This document shows, in pieces, positions 6,350-15,090 of a DNA stretch of 17,943 nt. Each line of letters starts with the position of its first letter. Position 1 is the stretch's first letter. Source of the DNA: DATKDU01 sp035512595 (GTDB lineage Bacteria > Planctomycetota > Planctomycetia > Pirellulales > Pirellulaceae); the NCBI GenBank assembly GCA_035512595.1, contig DATKDU010000119.1, positions 1 to 17,943 on the forward strand, in the 5' to 3' direction. The position numbers were made by a program, and so were the translations under genes. The notes below the pieces were generated by a model. It saw nothing but the letters and a program-made list of their open reading frames with translations. It ran no database searches and was not told the DNA's origin.

Positions 6350-9300
6350 TGGCCGCTCCCCAGCCGCTCGTAGTAGCGGCGAGTCTTCTCGGTATAACCA
6401 GGGGGGACCGGGTCGCGATCGAGCGGCACCAGGGCCTTCTTCGAAGCACGGCGGAGCACCTCCTGGGCGACGCGGTCGCGCAGCTCCAACAGCGGCTCGG
6501 CGACCTTGACCCGCACCAGCTCCCAGTTCGGCTCGGCCGAGTGCCGCTTGAACTCCGCCCGCATGCTCCGCGCCTGGTCGCGAATCCGCGCCGCTTCGGC
6601 ACGCAGTTCGGGGTCATCCACCATTTCCTCCACATCGCGGAGCCGGTCGGACCAGTTGCGGAAATCCTCCCCGGTCAGCGGAGCGAAGTCGCGCGGCTCG
6701 TAATCTTCAAACGGCCCGGCGCCGGGGCCTGCCGTGGGACCAACGAGCCGACGAGCGCCGCGAGGTTCGTTCTTTCCGCCGGGTTGCTGCTGGCCAGGCT
6801 GACGCTGGCCGGCCTGCTGCTCGCCTTGTGCCTGGCCGGGCTGCTGGCCGTTTTGAGGCTGGCCTTGTTGCGGCTGGCTCTGCTGCTGTTGACCTGACAG
6901 CGACTCTCCACCCTGGGGTTGTCCATTGGACTGCTCGCCGCCTGGCTCCCCTTTCTCGCCTGGCTGGCCCTTTTGTCCTTTCTGCCCTGGCTGCCCCTTC
7001 TGACCGGCTTGTCCCTTCTCCCCCTGTTTGTCCCCCTTCTGGCCGGGTTGTCCTTTCTGTCCAGGCTGGCCCTTCTGTCCAGGCTGGCCCCCCTTCTGCC
7101 CCGGCTGTTGTTCCGGTTGATCGTTCTGCTGCGACTCTTGCGGCCGGTTTTCAGGCGAATTGCGGCCGATTTCTTCATTCAGCTCGCGCGACAAATTCTC
7201 CAGCTCCTCGCGCGCCCGGCGGAGCGCTTCGGCCTCGTCGCCGAGGACCGCTTCGGCCGCACGGTCGATCCCTTCCCGTAACTGGCCAATGCCGCGGCGG
7301 GCGGCTTCTTCCTGCTGCTGCGCGTCGTCGGCCAGTCCGCGGCGCAGCGATTGCTGCGCCGCTTCCAGCGCCCGCTCGGGATTCTGGTTGGTCAGGTTGC
7401 GGGCCGTGTCGTACAGCCGCTCGGCCAACAGCGGCTCCGTCTCCTCCGCATCCTGGATCGTCCGCCGCATCTGCTCCGACAGGCCGGAAAGCCGCTGCCG
7501 TTGCTCGCCAAGCTGCTCGGCGATCTGGCCGCGCTCGTTCTTATCGCGGAGCGATTTGGTTTTCGCGTCGGGCTGGGCGGACTGCTCGAGCTGCTGGCCA
7601 ATTTCCTGCTCCCGCTCGTCGAGCTGCCGCGCTTGCTCGCGCATCTCGCGCATCTCCTCGCTGAAGCGATTGGCGGCCCGGCGGCGGAATTCGTTGCGCA
7701 AATCCTCAAACTCGCGCTCGGCCCGCGTGCCCGACGCGGCGGCTTGCGAGACCTGCTCCTGGTCGAGCGCCTCGCTGGCCCGCTGCACCTGCTCGCGCGT
7801 CTGGTCGAGCTGCTGCCGCTCCTGGCTCATCTGCTCCTGGTTCTCGGGGGAATCCATCCGCTGCGCCAGCTCGTCGGTGTCGCGGAGAATCTGCTGCTGT
7901 TCCTCCTGGAGCCGCTTGAGCTGCTGGCGGATTTCCTCCCGCTGCTGCTCGGACTGCGCCTCTTGCAATGCCGTTTGCAATTCCTTGAGCCGCTCGTTGA
8001 GATCGTGCTGGCGGCGGGCCAGTTCGCGGAGCCGGTTGAGCACCTGCCGATTCTCCCGCTCCTCGGCCGATTCTTGCTGCTGCTCCTGGGCGGTGCGCTG
8101 CGTCTCGTAGCGGTTCTGGTTTTCTTGCAGATCGAGTTGCTGCATTTGCTGCCGCTGCTGCTGCGAACGGGCGGTACTGCTCTGCGAGCTGCTCGAACGC
8201 TGCTGCTGGCGGATTACTTCATGCTCGCGGGCCCGCAGCTTGAGCAGCCCTTGATAGGCCGCTTGCTCGGCGGCCAGTGCCGGCGTCAGCGGCGCGGCCG
8301 CAGGCGTTTCGTTGGCCTCCTGGAGCAAACGGGACGCTTCACTCATCGCCTCCAGCACGCTGGCGACGTGCTCCTGCGACTGGGGATCCTGCACGCGCTG
8401 CGCCAGCGACTCGACTTGCCCCTTGGCGCTCTCCTGCGACAGATAGACCTGCTCGACGTCGCTGGCAAACGCGTCGCTCAACTGGGGAAGCGATTCGCGG
8501 CGGATGAGCTTCCACGTCGCGTTGATGATTTCCTTCTGAAGCTGCGCGAGCTGCTGCGCCTGCTGGGCATTGGCTCCTTGCCCTTGCTGCTGCTGTTGCC
8601 GTCCGCCGGGGGGCTGCTGCCCCTGGCGGAAGATCTCGTCGAAGGGTCGCACTTCGGCAAAGTACATGTCGCTCTGCGTCAGCCGCACGTTGCCGGCCGC
8701 GTCGTAATCTTCCGCCCAGAAGAAATACGAGAGAAGTTGATCGGGCTCGGCTTTCAATTCCTCCAGACGAATCAAGTCCGCCAGCTCGTGCCGCTCGCCG
8801 CCCGCCGCGTTTTCCGCCAGGACTGCTTCCACCGGCGGCTGGCCGGCCAGCGAATAAGTGATGCCATAACGCAGCAGGCCAAAGTCTTCCCACACGGTCG
8901 CCTTGACGTCGAGCTCCTCCAGCGGCGAGACCTCGATATCGCGGGCCGGAAAGACCGGCTTGAGCGTCGGCGGCTGGTTGGGGAGCACCTGAATCGAGAA
9001 CTCGGCCGTGGCGACGTTCTTTCGCCCGGCGTCATCCACCAACTCCAGCTTCAGCCGCCGCGACTTGTCGCACAGAATCGTCGCCGCATAGGCGTGCTGT
9101 CCCTCTGCCGGCGACAGGGCGATCGGCGGCGCAGATCCATCAGCGAGTGTCGCCTGAACGACCGGCTTGTTGAGAAAGCAGGTGAGGGTCAGCGACGTTC
9201 CTTCGACGACCGAAACCGAGCGCACGTCGGTCACCAGGCGTTCTTCAAGGCCAGTGTACTTGGGAAAGCTGAGCCTGGCGTCGGCCCGCTCCAGCCGCGG

Positions 9301-10131
9301 ATACTCAAATACCGTGACGCGATACGGCGGCGACGACTGGCCGCCGAGCGAGACGTGATATTCCAGCGGCTCGCGGACTGCGTCGATGCGAGCGGCAAAA
9401 ATCGGGTCATCGAGGCTCGGCGACATCTCCATCCGCGTTTCGCTGGCCCCCGCGGGAGTGTACTTCAGCGTCCCTTCCGCCGGCATCGGCCCCGTCACGC
9501 GGGCGAGGACGAGGAGGCTTTGCCCGCGCTCGATTTCCACGTCTCCCGGCTCGACGGCGAATGCGAACGCACCCCCCAGGGCCTGAGCCTGACCTGCGGA
9601 CGAACTGGCGGCCGACGTCGCTCGCGGCGCATCGATCAGCAGGGCGACCACGAGTGCCGCCAAGAAAATGCCCAGCGTGACGAACTGGGTTGCGGCGGCG
9701 GTGACGATCCGCCGCTCGGGAACGACGTCGGGCCAGGGATGCTTTTCGGCGTGCGTCAGCGCCTCGCGAATCACGCTGGCTTGCAGGTAGCCGAAGCGGC
9801 CGTCGGGAAGGTCGGGGCGCTGTTCGACCGCGGCCAAGAGACGGCTTTGCAACTCGGGGAATGCCGACTCCACTTGCCGCGCCACCCAGACTAGGGGCGG
9901 GGTCGTAGCGGCCAGCCACCACAGCCCGATTGCCGCAGCGATGGCCGACAGCAGAAACGTCACAGCCAGCGGCAATCGAAAGCTTCCACCCGCCGCCAGC
10001 GCCAGGCCCCAGGCGGCCAGCCCGACGGCAGCGGCCAGCAGCCAGGCGAGCGCCAGCGATCGCCACCACCGCAGCCGCTGATAGCGGACGGCCACTTGAT
10101 CGAGCTTGTACTTGAGCCGGTATTGGATCAT
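6346..10131 (-). CDS. Giant DUF4175-like membrane protein with Gln-rich coiled coil and collagen-like tract
   Basis: This 1261-residue protein resembles DUF4175-type membrane proteins found beside MoxR/vWA genes. Three membrane helices are visible near the N-terminus (about 25-46, 53-74 and 148-167). Residues about 170-500 look like beta-rich immunoglobulin-like domains exposed outside the membrane. A linker with five Gln in a row follows near residue 512, then a long Gln/Glu/Arg-rich helical region (about 520-1000) with coiled-coil character. Residues 1011-1063 are a collagen-like G-x-y tract rich in GQK and GQP triplets. The last 120 residues form a conserved-looking helical end with PPGYTEKTRRYYERLG. 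It is joined by ATGA overlaps to the BatA-type gene before it (10128-10131) and the vWA gene after it. The domain assignment at the N-terminus is by resemblance; function is unknown, probably a structural or scaffold part of the machine. Confidence 0.8.
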   Translation of the reverse strand: MIQYRLKYKLDQVAVRYQRLRWWRSLALAWLLAAAVGLAAWGLALAAGGSFRLPLAVTFLLSAIAAAIGLWWLAATTPPLVWVARQVESAFPELQSRLLAAVEQRPDLPDGRFGYLQASVIREALTHAEKHPWPDVVPERRIVTAAATQFVTLGIFLAALVVALLIDAPRATSAASSSAGQAQALGGAFAFAVEPGDVEIERGQSLLVLARVTGPMPAEGTLKYTPAGASETRMEMSPSLDDPIFAARIDAVREPLEYHVSLGGQSSPPYRVTVFEYPRLERADARLSFPKYTGLEERLVTDVRSVSVVEGTSLTLTCFLNKPVVQATLADGSAPPIALSPAEGQHAYAATILCDKSRRLKLELVDDAGRKNVATAEFSIQVLPNQPPTLKPVFPARDIEVSPLEELDVKATVWEDFGLLRYGITYSLAGQPPVEAVLAENAAGGERHELADLIRLEELKAEPDQLLSYFFWAEDYDAAGNVRLTQSDMYFAEVRPFDEIFRQGQQPPGGRQQQQQGQGANAQQAQQLAQLQKEIINATWKLIRRESLPQLSDAFASDVEQVYLSQESAKGQVESLAQRVQDPQSQEHVASVLEAMSEASRLLQEANETPAAAPLTPALAAEQAAYQGLLKLRAREHEVIRQQQRSSSSQSSTARSQQQRQQMQQLDLQENQNRYETQRTAQEQQQESAEERENRQVLNRLRELARRQHDLNERLKELQTALQEAQSEQQREEIRQQLKRLQEEQQQILRDTDELAQRMDSPENQEQMSQERQQLDQTREQVQRASEALDQEQVSQAAASGTRAEREFEDLRNEFRRRAANRFSEEMREMREQARQLDEREQEIGQQLEQSAQPDAKTKSLRDKNERGQIAEQLGEQRQRLSGLSEQMRRTIQDAEETEPLLAERLYDTARNLTNQNPERALEAAQQSLRRGLADDAQQQEEAARRGIGQLREGIDRAAEAVLGDEAEALRRAREELENLSRELNEEIGRNSPENRPQESQQNDQPEQQPGQKGGQPGQKGQPGQKGQPGQKGDKQGEKGQAGQKGQPGQKGQKGQPGEKGEPGGEQSNGQPQGGESLSGQQQQSQPQQGQPQNGQQPGQAQGEQQAGQRQPGQQQPGGKNEPRGARRLVGPTAGPGAGPFEDYEPRDFAPLTGEDFRNWSDRLRDVEEMVDDPELRAEAARIRDQARSMRAEFKRHSAEPNWELVRVKVAEPLLELRDRVAQEVLRRASKKALVPLDRDPVPPGYTEKTRRYYERLGSGQ
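6943..7101 (-). other. Collagen-like G-x-y repeat region within the DUF4175-like protein
   Basis: These bases encode residues 1011-1063. After an imperfect GQK-GGQP start there are six continuous triplets (GQK, GQP, GQK, GQP, GQK, GDK). One extra Gln follows, then nine more triplets (GEK, GQA, GQK, GQP, GQK, GQK, GQP, GEK, GEP). Pro and Lys fall mostly at the third position, as in collagen. The DNA is also a degenerate 9-18 base tandem repeat, so it may vary in copy number. Confidence 0.85.
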
Positions 10132-12245
10132 GGGCTGGCCTCCATGGCTTTTTGAATTCTACCCGCAGCGCGGCCGGCCCACCAAGTTTCGATCACCAAG
10201 AGGACCATCGTGCCGGCGATCAGCCACCGCCACACCTTTTGCCGCCCTTCGAGCTCCGTATCGCGCTGTTGCCGCAGGCGGTCGATTCGCTCGGCGCGGG
10301 TCAAGCCCGACTGAAACTTCACGCCGCGCTGCTCGAGCTGCTCCAGATCCAGCGGAGACGTGTCGCTCTCGGCCGGATTCAAGTTGACGGCAAACGGCGC
10401 ATCGACGTCCGCCGCTTGCAGGTGGTAAATGCCCGGCTCGCTCGTGCCATCGAACGTGCCGGCCGTCGCCGCAACTTTCGTTTCCTGGTTGCCGGGCGAA
10501 GTAACGACGAGCGACTGGGCCGTTGTCTTGGGCAGCGGGATTGGGTCGTGGACGGTGACGCTCGCAGCCGCGGGAGTGCCGCCGGCGGCCAGATCGAGGA
10601 GCCCGCCGATCAGCGCCACGAACTTGCCGGAGAGGGCGAGCTGGCTGTCGTCGGGGCTCCAGCCGCAGGCGATGGCGATGACGCGGCCGTTGCCGACGGC
10701 GCGCTCGAGGATTGCCGGGGCGCGGTTGTCGAAGCGGGCCACGACCCGCGAAGTGGCCGGCGACTGGAGATCGAGCCGCTGCGCTTTCCAAAAGTAAATC
10801 TTGGTGAAATCGCTGTACCGCGGACTGGCAAACGGAACGAAGAGCGGGTGCGTGAAGTCGATTTCGCCGAGCAGCAGATCGTCGTCCGCGCGCGGGGTCT
10901 CTTCGGCGGGAATCTGCACGTCGTCCATCAGCCGCGCAACGGAGGCGGCCGTTTCACGATCGCGAGCCACGAGCAGCACCGTTCCACCGCGCTTGACGTA
11001 AGCAGAAAGGCGCTCCGCGTCCGCGGCGGAGATTGCCTGGACGATGACGACGAGCTGCGGCGCGAGGGCAGAGAGATGTTTTTCGATCTCGGAAGCGTCA
11101 GCAGCCGTCACCGTCACTTCGCGCAGCGGATCGTTGGCGACCGCCAGGCGAAGGTAATACACAAGCCCCTGCGGATCGTCGGCCGCGTCGCTCCCCACAT
11201 AGAGCAGGCCCAACTGCTGCTTGCGCGGCGGCACGACGAAATGCGTATTGTCGAAATCGTGGTCGTCCCCCCGCAGGACCAGCTTGTCGGCCGTCAGCGC
11301 CTCTGCCGGCCGCGGCAAACGGACCACGCGGCTCTGCCCGGCCGGAACGTAGACGGCGGCCTCGCCCTCCGTTTTTCCCTTCGTCACATCCCGCGGTACT
11401 CCGCTCAAGGCTGCATGCCACCGCACGAAAAACTGGTCGCCGGCGGAATCGGCCGCGTTCACGACCCGCACCCGCGGCCGCGGATCGTCGTCGTCGTCGT
11501 CGCTCGGCAGCAGATGGGCGAAAGCGTTGGTCTTGCGCGGCGCCCTGACCGTCTTGGCAATGACGCGGACATCCTGGGGCCACTCAAAGCCGTCGAGGGC
11601 GTCGATCCGCCCCCCTTTTTGAAAATCGCTGATGACGATGATTTGCGGTTCGCCGGACGACTGCTGCACGTCGGTGGCGGCCGCCAATTCGCCGGCCGTT
11701 TCGATGAGGGCCTTGCCCAGATTGGTGGCCCCCCACGACGGCCGCATTGCTTTCAACCGCTGACGGGCAAGCTGCGGTTTGTCGGGGACGCGCGCGGCCC
11801 CTGGGCGGTCGAAATCGAGAACCGTTTCCCGCCGCTGGTGGAAGGCGATCAGGGCCACATCGTCCTGCGGGTTGAGATCGGCCAGCTCGCGCTCGGCAAT
11901 CTTCACCGCCTGCTGCCACAAATCGCCGCGGCGCATGCTGGCGCTGGTGTCGATGAGAATGGCGACTTTGCGCTCCGGCAGGTCTCCCATCGCCAGCGAT
12001 GCCGCCTCGCGAAGGAAAGGGCGGGCGAAGGCCAACACCAGCAGGGCCAAGGCCGCCAGGCGCAGGAGCAAAAGCAGGATCTGGTCGAGCCGGCTCTTGC
12101 GGGTTAGCTTCGGCGGAGTCGGCGAGAGGAACATCAACGAGCTGAAGTCCTGCCGCCCGCGCGGCGTCCGCCGCACGAGGTGGAAGATCAGCGGCAGTGA
12201 CAGTGCCGCCAGTCCCGCCAGATAGAGTGGAACAAGGACACCCAT
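10128..12245 (-). CDS. BatA-type membrane protein with vWA domain
   Basis: This 705-residue protein begins with the BatA N-terminal domain: a membrane helix (about 4-23), the segment LPLIFHLVRRTPRGRQDFSS, and a second helix (about 55-73) ending AFARPFL. A vWA domain follows, with an intact metal-ion site: DTSAS (D99, S101, S103), T174 in WGATNLG and D207 in VISDFQKG. Residues about 250-660 are a large exposed region with beta-rich and GATase-like portions, including a run of six Asp at about 248-253. A last membrane helix lies at about 674-690. BatA proteins were first seen in Bacteroides aerotolerance operons and partner with MoxR ATPases at the membrane. The start overlaps the DUF58 stop as TGATG (12243-12247), and the stop overlaps the next gene as ATGA. 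Confidence 0.88.
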   Translation of the reverse strand: MGVLVPLYLAGLAALSLPLIFHLVRRTPRGRQDFSSLMFLSPTPPKLTRKSRLDQILLLLLRLAALALLVLAFARPFLREAASLAMGDLPERKVAILIDTSASMRRGDLWQQAVKIAERELADLNPQDDVALIAFHQRRETVLDFDRPGAARVPDKPQLARQRLKAMRPSWGATNLGKALIETAGELAAATDVQQSSGEPQIIVISDFQKGGRIDALDGFEWPQDVRVIAKTVRAPRKTNAFAHLLPSDDDDDDPRPRVRVVNAADSAGDQFFVRWHAALSGVPRDVTKGKTEGEAAVYVPAGQSRVVRLPRPAEALTADKLVLRGDDHDFDNTHFVVPPRKQQLGLLYVGSDAADDPQGLVYYLRLAVANDPLREVTVTAADASEIEKHLSALAPQLVVIVQAISAADAERLSAYVKRGGTVLLVARDRETAASVARLMDDVQIPAEETPRADDDLLLGEIDFTHPLFVPFASPRYSDFTKIYFWKAQRLDLQSPATSRVVARFDNRAPAILERAVGNGRVIAIACGWSPDDSQLALSGKFVALIGGLLDLAAGGTPAAASVTVHDPIPLPKTTAQSLVVTSPGNQETKVAATAGTFDGTSEPGIYHLQAADVDAPFAVNLNPAESDTSPLDLEQLEQRGVKFQSGLTRAERIDRLRQQRDTELEGRQKVWRWLIAGTMVLLVIETWWAGRAAGRIQKAMEASP
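11485..11502. repeat. (TCG)6 trinucleotide run
   Basis: Six tandem TCG units on the plus strand encode the Asp run in the exposed part of the BatA-type protein. It is a short in-frame microsatellite, so a change in unit number would change the number of Asp residues without breaking the frame. Confidence 0.9.
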
Positions 12246-13243
12246 CAGCGGCCTCCCCTTGCCGTGGCGCTGACCGATCCTTGGCGGCGGGCCACCTGCC
12301 GGCCGCGACGCATTCGTCCGCTAAGCAAATCAAACAGCGCCATGTCGAGCGGCCGGTCGGTCGGCAGATCGTATAAGTCAATGCCCAGAGAGCTGCACGC
12401 TCCTTTCAGCCCGGCGGCATGCTCGGCAAAGCGCTGCTGGTACCGCTGCCGCGCGGCCCGCGGATCGACGTACAGCTCGCGCCCCGACTCCAGATCATAG
12501 AACATGGCCTCCTCGCCATAGGGGAACTCGATTTCCGCCGGATCGAGGATTCGCAGGATGACCACCTCGTGCCCCTGCGACCGCAGGTAGCCGAGTCGCT
12601 TCTCCAGTTCCTCGACAGGGGCGAGCAGATCGGAGAGGAGCACCACCAGCCCCCGTTTGCGGGCCGTCTTGGCAATTTGCTCCAGCGGCGAGACGAGGTC
12701 GGTCGCCGCACCGGCCGGCGCTCGCTCCAGGCACATCATCAGCCGGTGCAGGTGCCCCGGCCGAAAGCGGGCCGGCAAGTAGTCCCGAATGGCCGCGTCG
12801 AAGGTGACGAGCCCAACTGCGTCCCGCTGGTGCGAGAGAAAGTAGGCCAGCGTGGCAGCCACCGTCTTGGCGTACTCCGCCTTGACGTAGGAGAGCGAGC
12901 CAAAGCCCATCGAGCGGCTCAGATCGACGAGCAGATAGCAGCGGAGGTTCGTCTCGTCCTCGAACCGCTTGAGATAGTAGCGGTCCGAGCGGGCCAGCAG
13001 CCGCCAGTCGAGATACCGCAGATCGTCCCCCGGCGTGTACTGCCGATACTCGGTGAACTCGACCGAAAAGCCGTGGAACGGGCTTTTGTGCAGTCCGCTG
13101 AGAAAACCATCGACGACGATTTTGGCCCGCAACTCCAGGTTCTTGATCCGCATCAGTGCCGCCGGCTCGATGAACGACGCGGCCCCCGGCTTGCTGCTGC
13201 GCTCTCCGGCGGCTTTGGCGGCATTGGTGCGGGAACGGATCAT
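12245..13243 (-). CDS. DUF58 domain protein (vWA-like MoxR partner)
   Basis: This 332-residue cytoplasmic protein has no membrane helix. The DUF58 hallmark lies at residues 62-97, including EFTEYRQYTPGDDLRYLDW, then LLARSDRYYLKRFEDET. It is followed by a vWA-like fold starting LLVDLSRSMGFG with a complete DxSxS site (D107, S109, S111). VVLLSDLLAPVEEL forms a later strand. DUF58 proteins are almost always encoded next to MoxR ATPases and are thought to act as their adaptor. The start at 13243 overlaps the MoxR stop as ATGA. An internal Met at residue 31 (MRIKNLELRAK) lies nearer the conserved domain and would also fit, but the overlap favours the first. The C-terminal 30 residues are basic and Arg-rich. 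Confidence 0.92.
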   Translation of the reverse strand: MIRSRTNAAKAAGERSSKPGAASFIEPAALMRIKNLELRAKIVVDGFLSGLHKSPFHGFSVEFTEYRQYTPGDDLRYLDWRLLARSDRYYLKRFEDETNLRCYLLVDLSRSMGFGSLSYVKAEYAKTVAATLAYFLSHQRDAVGLVTFDAAIRDYLPARFRPGHLHRLMMCLERAPAGAATDLVSPLEQIAKTARKRGLVVLLSDLLAPVEELEKRLGYLRSQGHEVVILRILDPAEIEFPYGEEAMFYDLESGRELYVDPRAARQRYQQRFAEHAAGLKGACSSLGIDLYDLPTDRPLDMALFDLLSGRMRRGRQVARRQGSVSATARGGR

Positions 13244-14262
13244 GCAGAGAGTCCCTGGGGTGGCTCCACCGTTTCCAGCAGCCGCTGGATGACATGCTCG
13301 ACAGAAATCCCTTCCGCCTCGGCGCGATAGCCGACGAGAATGCGATGCCGCAGCGTGGGGGCGAGCAGCGCGCGAATGTCATCGACCGTGGCGTGATTGC
13401 GCCCCGAGATCAAGGCGCGGGCCTTGGCGCCCAGCACGACGTACTGCGCCGCGCGGGTGCCAGCACCCCAACTCACCCAGTCGTTGACGAAGGCAGGGGA
13501 ATGGCGCTGGCCCGGGCGGCTGGCCGCTGCCAGACGGACGGCGTACCGAATCACATCCTCGGCAATCGGCACCTTCTGCACCACCTCGTGAAACCGCCGC
13601 ACGTCGTCGCCGTCAAAGAGCGCCTCGATCGGCTCGGGGCGGCGCGAGGTGGTCTGCTTGACGACAGCGACCTCGTCCTCCTCAGGGAGGTAGTCGATCA
13701 TCACATTGAACATGAATCGGTCGAGCTGCGCTTCGGGGAGGGGATACGTGCCTTCCATTTCGATTGGGTTCTGCGTGGCCAAGACGAAGAAGGGCTCTTC
13801 CAGCGGATAGCGAATGCCGCCGACCGTGACCTGGTGCTCCTGCATGGCTTCCAGGAGCGCGGCCTGGGTCTTGGGGGGAGTGCGGTTGATCTCGTCGGCC
13901 AGGATCACGTTGCCGAAGATGGGGCCTTTCACGAACTGCATCCGGCGGTGGCCGTCCGGCATTTGCTCGAGGATCTCCGTCCCGGTGATGTCCGCCGGCA
14001 TCAAGTCGGGGGTGAACTGAATCCGCTGGAACTTGAGGTGGAAGATCTGCGCGATCGATCGCACCAGCAGCGTCTTGGCCAGGCCGGGCGCGCCGGTGAT
14101 CAGGCAGTGTCCGCCGGCAAACAGGCTGATCAAGAGCTGCTCGATCACGTCGGCCTGGCCGACGATGACCTTGGAGAGCTCGGCGTCGATCCGCCGGCGG
14201 CTGCTGCGAATCTGGTCCACCGCCTGTTGTTCGAGCAGATAGGCGTCGATTTCTTCAGGCAC
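13240..14262 (-). CDS. MoxR-family AAA+ ATPase
   Basis: This 340-residue MoxR AAA+ ATPase would use ATP hydrolysis to remodel protein partners, usually together with DUF58 and vWA proteins. Walker A is GAPGLAKT (57-64, K63). Walker B is VILADEIN (D123, E124). The sensor I region is FVLATQNPIEMEGTYPLPEAQ with N165. The MoxR hallmark FTPDLMPADITGTE follows Walker A. The lid domain runs from about 245 to the end, with RHRILVGYRAEAEGI. All catalytic residues are present. The start is a GTG at 14260-14262 and is well supported, with AGGAG (14269-14273) six bases upstream overlapping the TAG of the DUF4159 gene. The stop overlaps the DUF58 start. It is the likely motor of the whole operon. Confidence 0.96.
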   Translation of the reverse strand: MPEEIDAYLLEQQAVDQIRSSRRRIDAELSKVIVGQADVIEQLLISLFAGGHCLITGAPGLAKTLLVRSIAQIFHLKFQRIQFTPDLMPADITGTEILEQMPDGHRRMQFVKGPIFGNVILADEINRTPPKTQAALLEAMQEHQVTVGGIRYPLEEPFFVLATQNPIEMEGTYPLPEAQLDRFMFNVMIDYLPEEDEVAVVKQTTSRRPEPIEALFDGDDVRRFHEVVQKVPIAEDVIRYAVRLAAASRPGQRHSPAFVNDWVSWGAGTRAAQYVVLGAKARALISGRNHATVDDIRALLAPTLRHRILVGYRAEAEGISVEHVIQRLLETVEPPQGLSA

Positions 14263-14268
14263 GCTGAA

Positions 14269-14273
14269 CTCCT
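14269..14273 (-). promoter_or_regulatory. Ribosome binding site that fixes the GTG start of the MoxR gene
   Basis: AGGAG on the minus strand lies six bases before the GTG at 14262. It overlaps the stop codon of the DUF4159 gene as TAGGAG, so a ribosome ending on one gene sits at the start of the next. Confidence 0.75.
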
Positions 14274-15090
14274 AGTGCGTCATGGCGTAGGTCACGATGT
14301 TGATCCCCATCGGATACGACCACTTTTCGGAAATCTCCTTGAAGTAGCCGCTATCGACCGCCTCGCGCTCCCAGCCGTCGCCGAGGTCGGTGTTGTGGCA
14401 GATGATGGCCATCATTCGCCCCTTGTCGTCGAAGATCGCCCGGTAGTGCGGCTCCTGGGCGTCCCACCGCTCCGTGCGCATGCCGTTCCACCAGGCGTTG
14501 ATGCTGGGCACCTGCGGCTTTTCCTTGAGGTCGTAGACGCAGTGGAAAATGGGGTGCGACAGCGGCAATTCCTGGGGCTCGCGATCGGGAAAGACGCGCT
14601 TGATGTTCTCGTAGAAGTTATTCCATTCGTCTTCACCCCAAAAATCATCAACCATCAAAAATCCGCCGCTGAGGAGGTACTTTCGCAGCGCCGCCACTTC
14701 CTCTTCGTTCAGGTACATCTCCCCCGGCTCGATCAAGTAGATGAACGGATAGTCGAACAGGGCGTCGTCGGTCAGCTCCAGGATTTTGCCGTTGGGATCG
14801 ACCTCCAGGCTGGTCAATTCGTGCAGGCGGAAGGAGAAATTCAGGTCGCTGTCGGGATAGTCGGTGGCCCATTTGCCGCCGCGCCAGCCTCCCCACGACG
14901 AATACTTGACCCGCACGAACGTGAACACGTCGTTCTTAAACTGCTCGTCGTTCTTCCACTCGGGGACGCCCCCCCGATCGACCATGTCGGGGCGAATCTC
15001 CCGCCGCCAGCCGCGACGCCCCTGGCCGATGGCGAGAGCCGCCAAAAGCAGGACGGTCAGAAGGACGACCAACGGCAGTTTGCGCTTCAT
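14272..15090 (-). CDS. DUF4159 domain protein, secreted or membrane-anchored
   Basis: This 272-residue protein starts with a signal or anchor helix (residues 5-22, LPLVVLLTVLLLAALAIG). The rest is one DUF4159 domain, which has a glutamine-amidotransferase-like alpha/beta fold. Visible family marks are FTFVRVKYSSWGGWRGGKWATDYP (56-79), YPFIYLIEPGEMYLNEEEV (114-132), the GGFLMVDDFWG strand (142-152), LPLSHPIFHCVYDL (175-188) and the end YPMGINIVTYAMTH. The family has no known enzyme activity, and C184 and C231 are not at a catalytic elbow. DUF4159 genes accompany MoxR/vWA clusters. The start overlaps the TPR-peptidase stop by ATGA (15087-15090), and nine bases separate its stop from the MoxR start. 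Confidence 0.9.
   Translation of the reverse strand: MKRKLPLVVLLTVLLLAALAIGQGRRGWRREIRPDMVDRGGVPEWKNDEQFKNDVFTFVRVKYSSWGGWRGGKWATDYPDSDLNFSFRLHELTSLEVDPNGKILELTDDALFDYPFIYLIEPGEMYLNEEEVAALRKYLLSGGFLMVDDFWGEDEWNNFYENIKRVFPDREPQELPLSHPIFHCVYDLKEKPQVPSINAWWNGMRTERWDAQEPHYRAIFDDKGRMMAIICHNTDLGDGWEREAVDSGYFKEISEKWSYPMGINIVTYAMTH

Noticed and set aside
6943..7101. DNA tandem repeat from a mobile element or assembly error
   Set aside because: The repeat is degenerate at the DNA level, keeps frame and the G-x-y pattern throughout, and is flanked by conserved coding sequence.
7351..9894. 847-codon open frame on the plus strand
   Set aside because: It lies wholly opposite the DUF4175-like gene and is Leu/Arg-rich, as expected from the complement of a Gln/Glu/Arg-rich coding strand. 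No domain or ribosome binding site was seen.
10152..12107. 651-codon open frame on the plus strand
   Set aside because: It is antisense to the BatA-type vWA gene, whose metal-site and membrane segments are clearly on the other strand. The plus-strand product has no recognisable fold.
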